From: Gammaproteobacteria bacterium
GTDB lineage: Bacteria; Pseudomonadota; Gammaproteobacteria; Pseudomonadales; Halieaceae
NCBI GenBank assembly: GCA_024686215.1
Contig: JAIBDN010000013.1
Coordinates: 1 to 46,770, forward strand
DNA: 46,770 nucleotides
Direction of reading: 5' to 3'
The notes under the pieces are model-generated. The model did no database searches and was not told the origin of the DNA. It saw nothing but the letters and a program-made list of their open reading frames with translations. Shown piece after piece: positions 42,501 through 46,770 of the stretch. Numbering within the stretch: the first letter of the stretch is position 1; the number at the start of each line of letters is the position of its first letter. The translations under genes were made by a program, and so were the position numbers.

Positions 42501-43111
42501 TCGCCAGCGCTGCCGGCCGCGTTAATCATCTCGGCGGTATCGTCGACCCAGTCGTAGGCATCCAGCTGGGCAGTATTTGCCATGCCCCGCGCTTCCGGCC
42601 AATCCACTGTACCCCCTGAACCGATGAGTGTACCTGCCACGTGTGTGGAGTGACCGCTGATCAGCGGGGGGGCGTCCTTTTGGGTTGTGCGACCATAGAG
42701 GTCGGGATGGGAATCGAACACGCGACCAGCATCCCACAGGCCAACACGCATGCCGGCACCGTCAAGGAAAAGACCTGCAGAACCGCCAGGCCAGATTTCG
42801 TCGGTGGATACGCTGTCTGCGGCATCAACATTGAATGTGGTATAAAACTGCGGCCCAAAGCCAGGCACCATGCGCATTAACTGCAGAGTTTTACCGTTGG
42901 GTAATGTTCGCCTTTCAGGGATACCCAGGCGAGCCGCAACTTCCGCCACCTGGGTCTTCTGTAGAAGATTCCGTTGTTGTAATTTCTCTGCCAGTTGTTG
43001 GAGTTTATCTTGCCGCAAGTTAAGTGCGACTGCACTCTGCGCAGTTGCGTTGGCATCGAATAATAAAAAACACAGTACAAGAACTACTGGGAGCAGAAAC
43101 TGTCGGGTCAT
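39527..43111 (-). CDS. Large secreted subtilisin-family (S8) serine protease
   Basis: A secreted protein of 1194 residues. A signal peptide (MTRQFLLPVVLVLCFLLFDANATAQ) and short propeptide precede the S8 domain: catalytic Asp in VGLWDAG, His in GHSTHVAGT and Ser in GTSMAAPNVTGS. A P-domain-like beta region follows (VTLVWHDPPG, VNDLDLRV), then a MAM/jelly-roll segment (LIDEDFSSGLPAGWSVVTYNG), a fibronectin-type segment (LSWSSGAFATSHNIYLG), a duplicated domain of about 100 residues with paired cysteines, and a PKD/Ig-like spacer (PPTVTITSPASSSYATG). GAGGG precedes the ATG at 43111. It probably degrades extracellular protein. There is no C-terminal sorting motif. Confidence 0.93.
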   Translation of the reverse strand: MTRQFLLPVVLVLCFLLFDANATAQSAVALNLRQDKLQQLAEKLQQRNLLQKTQVAEVAARLGIPERRTLPNGKTLQLMRMVPGFGPQFYTTFNVDAADSVSTDEIWPGGSAGLFLDGAGMRVGLWDAGRVFDSHPDLYGRTTQKDAPPLISGHSTHVAGTLIGSGGTVDWPEARGMANTAQLDAYDWVDDTAEMINAAGSAGDKLLLSNHSYGIAAGWLYNGGTGADEWWWIGGSGTEDPYFGYYDSESRVWDQIAVNAPYYLMVKAAGNDRWDPGPGAGVEYTIVDQAGMSLGTSSTYRPPDCAPLGYDCLPSVSVAKNILTVGSVDDVPGGYLPLAGPAGVQVSSFSGFGPTDDGRIKPDLVGNGWLLTSTYNEAPYFAAALGTSMAAPNVTGSLLLLQQHYENLHGSDQYMRAATLKALAIHSADETGPAPGPDYEYGWGLLNTKTAARLISNDFDNSGKHRIIEGVLSNGTTESVVVDVTDAEAILRVTLVWHDPPGDPVLPMVLDATTSMLVNDLDLRVISGGSTFFPWVLDPADPGAAAFSDDNVRDNVEQVVVQTTGPGPYTVRVSHKGTLDGGTAQAYSIIVTIEPPAPTSSGLLIDEDFSSGLPAGWSVVTYNGAGKSWEFFDSGSGRYTNTTGGSGPYAMVNNYDGSYYTSHTALQTGGIDLSSSTAAVLTFNSYFHYDFYETIYVETSTNGGTSWNTAWSHQGLSNTPVLHTLDLSASIAGHASALLRFRFQSSGMLGPDGDRWQIDNIRLESFGGSIQEPEPPGQAGSPGPDNGTTGVSVDSALSWSSGAFATSHNIYLGTDNGLSGPDDNHGNQTGNSYNPGTLSYSTQYFWRIDEVNDDGTRGGSLWSFTTEAAAQPEPEPLLIHTGNLQGDRVDQPRSRWRAVVDIKVHDALDAAVAGALVEGNWSNGATGSASCTTDGTGWCRVEKNNLKSGVTGVSFSVSALSDAAGSSYQAPANHDVDGNSNGTTITVPTQSEPLNTPPTVTITSPASSSYATGTTLDFSGSASDAEDNNSELTAALNWSSSLDGNIGSGGSFTGFLSDGTHTITATATDTDGASGSDSISLTIGSSPPDSGSAHVGDLTGSAQTGSRNRWTASVEVTVHDSNHQPISGAEVAGNWGDGAKGGSSCVTNGGGSCTVEKGNLRSSSASFTVSAITVSGASYDGGSNHLSSIVITSP

Positions 43112-43458
43112 GGTAAATACCCTCGGTGGTTTACTGAAAGCTGCGCCCAAAAAGCTCCGCAGCGCAGCACTGACCACGCTCGTGTTTATGTATTAAAGTC
43201 TAGACCATCGGTGCTCTTTGTCAGGTTAAACACCTGAATTTACACGACTTGCCGACCAACGGCGCCAAATGGGGGTTAAATGGGTTGGTAGGGTGCAGGT
43301 CAGAGGGATTAGGTAATTAATCACTGATTCCAATACCTTGAAATTCCTGATGGTTATATGTAACCGCATTGTAGCGGTTAACACCTTGGTGGAAATTCCA
43401 GACTATTGACTTGCGGCGTGCTTTCAGCAACGAAATTTTGTGATCACTGGGGAAGCGG
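43112..43458. other. 347-bp non-coding region between the protease and the hydrolase
   Basis: This is the only gap above 300 bp. It holds the leader of the protease and, near 43352-43392, a cluster of short palindromes. I see no gene, tRNA or clear promoter. Both flanking genes are on the minus strand, so the region must carry the protease promoter and any terminator of the hydrolase gene. Confidence 0.6.
43361..43380. promoter_or_regulatory. 7-bp inverted repeat within a palindrome cluster
   Basis: TAACCGC-ATTGTA-GCGGTTA is a perfect dyad. The left arm can instead pair with GGTTA at 43352-43356, and a further dyad CACC-TT-GGTG follows at 43383-43392, so alternative hairpins are possible. 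It lies 250 bp upstream of the protease start, just after the hydrolase stop. It could be an operator or an RNA 3' structure. Confidence 0.35.
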
Positions 43459-44898
43459 CTATTCAACCCACGCCACTACTCGTTGCTCCAGGTAGTCGTA
43501 GAAGGGATTGTGTCGCAAGCGCAGCAGGAAGTCGCCTGAGATCCTGAACAGGCCTCTTTCGCCCTGAACCGGCTGCTGGCCAAGAAATAGCTGATTACGA
43601 TCTGCAGGCGCATAGCGGCCATACAGCGGATCTTTCGCGGGGAAGGGCAGGGCGACGTGCGACAGGGAAAACACACCATCGGGCCATTCCACTCCCAGTG
43701 ACTCGCTATGGGAAATGTCTGCTGTGTAGGGCGCCTTGTGGTGTACGCTGACAGCGCGGCTGTCTGCATTGGTATTTCCCACCAGGGTGAGCGCAAAAGG
43801 CAGTTTGTCATCGCTCATCAGGCGCCTGGTCAGTGGACCTGGGTCTGCGATCAGGATATTGCTGTTAGCGGCAAAGCGGTTGATATCAAACAATACCAGT
43901 TCGTGACGACTGGGTGCGAGATGCAGCAGCAGCCGATCAACCAACGCGTCTGTCGATACGGTGGCATCCACGGTCGACTTCAACACCAGAACGGGTGGTA
44001 GCATCCGGCTCTTGTCTGATCTGCGTGCTATGCGCCTGGCCACCGAGGTGGTCAGCTCGTGCACCTGCTCTGCGGCATTGGTGGTAAAGGAATTGTACTT
44101 ATAGGGATCGAACTCGGGCTCTATCTGCAGCCAGGCCATGTTGCCCAGCCCGGGCAGCAGTGACAGGCGGCGTTTCCATTTTGCCAGCGCGGCGGTCGCG
44201 CTTATGCCGATGGCAGGAGAAATCAGCACCAGGCTGTGGGGTTTTTTTCCTGCATGCCCCTGTTCCAGTTGCAGTACATAATCCAGGGCCAGTGCAGCGC
44301 CTGTTGAATAGCCGATGATATGAAGCGGCTGGTCACCCGCGACCGAGTTCAGGTGTGTCATCGCCAGCTTTACGGCGGCGGACATGTCCTGCCAGGTGAC
44401 ATGCAGCATGCCCGATGGCGCTGTGCCGTGACCGGGCAGGCGTAATCCCAGCACATGGAAGCCGCGCTGATGCAAGGTTTCACCCAGGGCACGCAGGCTG
44501 TAGGGCGAATCTGTCATCCCGTGCAGGAGTAGCACGGCAGCGCAGGGCTGTGCATGTTCTAACTCGAAACTGCGGTTCCAGTTTGGCTGGCGGCGAGCGG
44601 GATCGGAAATACTGCCTCTGCTATAACGCTGCAGGGAATGCTCAATTCCTGTGGGGGTGTGCTGGTATACGCGCTTGTCCAATTCTTCAAACAGCGTATC
44701 TTCAAGGCGTATATAGTCTTCGAAGCTGGCAATATCGGCAGAGCGCTGCAGGGAAAATTCACTTTCAAGTTCCTCACTAAACCATGGCGGCAGCTCGCTA
44801 TCACTGCAGCCAAACAGGCAAAGCAGGCTGATCACCAGCAGACTGAGCGGCGCGCTGCGGCGCAGCCTTTGTCGCATGGCTTTTGCTGGTTGCGACAT
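43459..44898 (-). CDS. Alpha/beta-hydrolase lipoprotein
   Basis: A lipoprotein of about 479 residues: the signal sequence SLLVISLLCLFGC ends in a lipobox. The alpha/beta-hydrolase fold shows an oxyanion HG in VLLLHGMTDSPYSLRAL and the nucleophile elbow GYSTGA, with LRLPGHG between them. It resembles serine esterases or lysophospholipase-type hydrolases anchored in the envelope, but the chain is longer than usual, with a C-terminal segment (about 340-479) of uncertain fold. The ATG at 44898 is chosen because AAAGG lies 7 nt upstream; other in-frame ATGs are near. Its substrate is unknown. Confidence 0.88.
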   Translation of the reverse strand: MSQPAKAMRQRLRRSAPLSLLVISLLCLFGCSDSELPPWFSEELESEFSLQRSADIASFEDYIRLEDTLFEELDKRVYQHTPTGIEHSLQRYSRGSISDPARRQPNWNRSFELEHAQPCAAVLLLHGMTDSPYSLRALGETLHQRGFHVLGLRLPGHGTAPSGMLHVTWQDMSAAVKLAMTHLNSVAGDQPLHIIGYSTGAALALDYVLQLEQGHAGKKPHSLVLISPAIGISATAALAKWKRRLSLLPGLGNMAWLQIEPEFDPYKYNSFTTNAAEQVHELTTSVARRIARRSDKSRMLPPVLVLKSTVDATVSTDALVDRLLLHLAPSRHELVLFDINRFAANSNILIADPGPLTRRLMSDDKLPFALTLVGNTNADSRAVSVHHKAPYTADISHSESLGVEWPDGVFSLSHVALPFPAKDPLYGRYAPADRNQLFLGQQPVQGERGLFRISGDFLLRLRHNPFYDYLEQRVVAWVE

Positions 44899-44940
44899 TT
44901 GCATACCTTTGGCTAGCAACGGCGCCCCGGCTTGCTCACA

Positions 44941-45707
44941 CTAGCGTGGCACGCTCACCGGTGCGCGCAATCGTGTTTCCAGAATAGTGCCCGCGGGTAC
45001 ATTGATGCTCTGGCCACTGGTCAACAGCGAAGCACCTGTGCGCCCACCGCAGCGCCGGTTCTGGCGCCGGAGCTACCGCTGATCAAGCCGCCTATTGCCG
45101 CAGCCCTGGCGGTGCGCCCCAATGTGTTCCTCGCCTCGTTCCCGGTTTGCGCCTGCATGCCTTCTGTGGCTATCTCGAACAACTGGTCATTGATCATCAG
45201 GTCGGTGAATTCGATGGCCATTTCCGAAGAACCCACCGCGCGTCCACCCTGCTTGGCCTGGACAATTCGACCATGGACGAAAGCACCGCGGGGTACTGCG
45301 GTAATGCCGTCAATCACGATAGCGCTCTCCAGTTGCGCGCGGAAACGGTGGCCAGCCTGGTGCCGCCTGGAGTCAATACTGTCGGCAGTGCGCAATACCA
45401 ATCGTGTGCCGGAGGGAATTGTTACTGTGGTGGGCCTTGGGGCGGGGGCCGGTTCAGCCGCAGCTGGCGCAGGCGGGGGTGCTGCTGCCTGACGGGTGGC
45501 GACACCCTCGCTGATAAATATTCCGACTACCTCGCTTTCCGGGAATGCCTCAATGCCATCGCCAGTGTTAAACATGATGATGCCGTTGCTACTGCCGACA
45601 AAGTCGCCTTCCAGCAACGTTCCGTCGGCGAGTTCCAGGGTGTCCGCGAACACTGTACCCACGGCCAGGGTGGCAAGCGCTATAAGCGTATTCATTAATC
45701 TTTTCAT
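44941..45707 (-). pseudogene. Exported glycine-zipper protein with a 2-nt frameshift near its C-terminus
   Basis: A signal peptide (MKRLMNTLIALATLAVGTVFAD) leads into a short beta domain (LELADGTLLEGDFVG...EVVGIFI), a Pro/Ala linker, a beta domain (TVTIPSGTRLVLRTADSID) and a glycine-zipper-like segment (AAIGGLISGSSGARTGAAVGA). The open frame then stops at 45021 after QVLRC. Removing two bases (CA at 45037-45038, in a CACA run) restores GASLLTSGQSINVPAGTILE and on to SVPR with a stop at 44941-44943. The restored end echoes the internal IPSGTRL domain. So this is a CA-duplication frameshift, either real or a sequencing error. AGAGGG precedes the ATG at 45707. Confidence 0.75.
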
Positions 45708-45885
45708 TGTAGGGCCCTCTGTCAACCTGTCTACATGTAACACCTACTATAGTTTCTGCAACGTGCAGATGAAAGCGCGAACCAGCCAATTAGGCTGCCG
45801 CACCGGGATTGAGTCATAATTGGTGGCTTAAAAATACACGGAATCTGCCAATGCAGGGTAGGCTGGGCAGCGCGCACTAGAGACT

Positions 45886-46617
45886 ATGCAATCACAGCGG
45901 ACCAGACTTGATCGTTTTATCAGCGAACGCCAGGGCGTTAGTCGGCGTGCAGTGCGCTTGCTGCTGGCCCAGGGCCGGGTTCTGGTGGATGGCGAACGGG
46001 CCTGTTCGATTAACCAGGTGGTGGGTCAGTTCACACGGGTTACGCTGGATGACAGTGTGTTGCAGGCCAGTCAGGCACACTATGTAATGTTGCACAAACC
46101 TGAAGGCGTAGTCAGCGCCACACGCGATGAGCATCATCGCACCGTGGTAGATCTGCTGCCGCAGTCCTTTGCCAATACGCTGCACATCGCCGGGCGCCTG
46201 GACTTCAATTCATCGGGTTTACTGTTACTGACTAATGACGGCCATTGGTCGCGCGCACTGTCACAGCCGGACACAAACCTCAGTAAGACCTACCTGGTGA
46301 GAGTGGAGGAGCCGTTGGCGAGCCACTATGTCGAGGCATTTTCTGCAGGCATGTATTTCTCCTACGAAGGCCTCACCACAAAACCCGCAGAACTCAAGAT
46401 TCATTCGGAGTTTGAATGCCAGGTCCGGCTAATAGAGGGGCGCTACCATCAGATCAAACGAATGTTTGGTCGCTTTGATAACCGTGTAATGAGTATTCAC
46501 CGCTGTGCAGTGGGCAGTTTACACCTGGATTCGAATTTAGCGGCGGGTGCCAGTCGCGTTATTACCAGGCGCGAGCTGGACGCGCTGGGTATCGAACATC
46601 ACTGCCCGACTGACTAG
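45886..46617 (+). CDS. RsuA/RluB/E/F-family pseudouridine synthase
   Basis: A 243-residue enzyme that isomerises uridine to pseudouridine in ribosomal RNA. An N-terminal S4 RNA-binding domain (RLDRFISERQGVSRRAVRLLLAQGRVLVDG) precedes the catalytic domain with YVMLHKPEGVVSATRD, the active-site loop GRLDFNSSGLLLLTNDG (Asp106), and GRYHQIKRMFGRFDNRVMSIHR. The overall order and length fit RsuA (16S position 516), though the loop reads DFNSSGL where DxDTxGL is more usual, so another site specificity is possible. The start at 45886 lacks a strong ribosome site. No gene follows before the window end at 46770. Confidence 0.92.
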   Translation: MQSQRTRLDRFISERQGVSRRAVRLLLAQGRVLVDGERACSINQVVGQFTRVTLDDSVLQASQAHYVMLHKPEGVVSATRDEHHRTVVDLLPQSFANTLHIAGRLDFNSSGLLLLTNDGHWSRALSQPDTNLSKTYLVRVEEPLASHYVEAFSAGMYFSYEGLTTKPAELKIHSEFECQVRLIEGRYHQIKRMFGRFDNRVMSIHRCAVGSLHLDSNLAAGASRVITRRELDALGIEHHCPTD

Positions 46618-46770
46618 CGAGAAATAGACTTACGACCTGTATTTACGTGCAGACGATGTCCCGGGCCCAGCGGCTTGCAGCGTTTCTGACTATGGTAGTG
46701 GGTAGCACATGTCACCAATAGAGGCGCTTTGATACCGTAAAAATGGGTCTGCCGTGGAGCCCTGGTGTAG

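Noticed and set aside
1..46770. tRNA, rRNA or CRISPR features
   Set aside because: No cloverleaf-like, rRNA-like or regularly spaced repeat sequence was noticed; a covariance-model scan would be decisive for RNA genes.
46618..46770. Start of a further gene after the pseudouridine synthase
   Set aside because: No ribosome site or convincing open frame is visible in the last 153 bp.

Overview
The window reads as chromosomal DNA of a marine-type gammaproteobacterium, most like the Halieaceae/Spongiibacteraceae (OM60 group). This is inferred from the gene content: a TonB-dependent receptor, a CYP153-type P450, two flavin monooxygenases, three AraC/OruR-type regulators, a PQQ alcohol dehydrogenase, and DUF3833, DUF2058, DUF4124 and DUF6482-like proteins. 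I see no rRNA or tRNA gene, IS element, prophage or CRISPR array. Genes are closely packed on both strands, and only one gap exceeds 300 bp.

Layout. 1-2.6 kb (minus): a TonB receptor cut by the window edge and a SnoaL-like protein. 2.8-5.2 kb (plus): SDR, AhpD/CMD-like protein, SOUL protein and a small DUF6482-like protein. 5.2-7.4 kb (minus): SDR/DUF2867 protein and a periplasmic methyltransferase. 7.5-11.6 kb: kelch lipoprotein, flavin reductase-like protein, exported glutathione peroxidase and DUF3833 lipoprotein. 11.6-15 kb: a Baeyer-Villiger-type monooxygenase divergent from an SCP2-like/PhyH fusion. 15.1-19.1 kb (minus): a tight four-gene operon, DUF3348 - MotA/ZorA-like (DUF802) - MotB/OmpA - DUF2894. 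19.4-25.9 kb: acyl-CoA ligase, DUF1330 protein, PQQ-cytochrome alcohol dehydrogenase, AraC regulator and a membrane desaturase/hydroxylase. 25.9-30.1 kb: pterin dehydratase, DUF4124 protein, retropepsin-like protease, a second AraC regulator and the ferredoxin-CYP153 operon. 30.3-34.7 kb: GPH-type transporter, zinc peptidase, ion channel, membrane-anchored glutaredoxin and DUF2058 protein. 34.7-39.4 kb: a third AraC regulator, a second monooxygenase, a DDN-like oxidoreductase, a MenA/UbiA-type prenyltransferase and a small membrane protein resembling styrene-oxide isomerase. 39.5-46.6 kb: a large secreted subtilase, a lipoprotein hydrolase, a frameshifted glycine-zipper protein and an RsuA-family pseudouridine synthase.

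Much of the window fits oxidation of hydrophobic substrates such as alkanes, alcohols, isoprenoids or ketones: uptake (TonB receptor), hydroxylation (CYP153 with ferredoxin), alcohol oxidation (PQQ-ADH), Baeyer-Villiger oxidation, acyl-CoA activation and alpha-oxidation (PhyH). Two sites with the same 21-bp-period direct-repeat architecture, one before the ferredoxin-CYP153 operon and one before the desaturase, suggest that one AraC-type regulator controls both.

The best candidate for an undescribed system is the four-gene operon at 15.1-19.1 kb. It encodes a membrane stator pair with the architecture of ZorA/ZorB (MotA-like membrane protein with a very long cytoplasmic helical tail, plus a MotB-like protein with a membrane Asp and an OmpA peptidoglycan-binding domain). 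It is flanked by two uncharacterised soluble proteins in place of the Zorya effectors.
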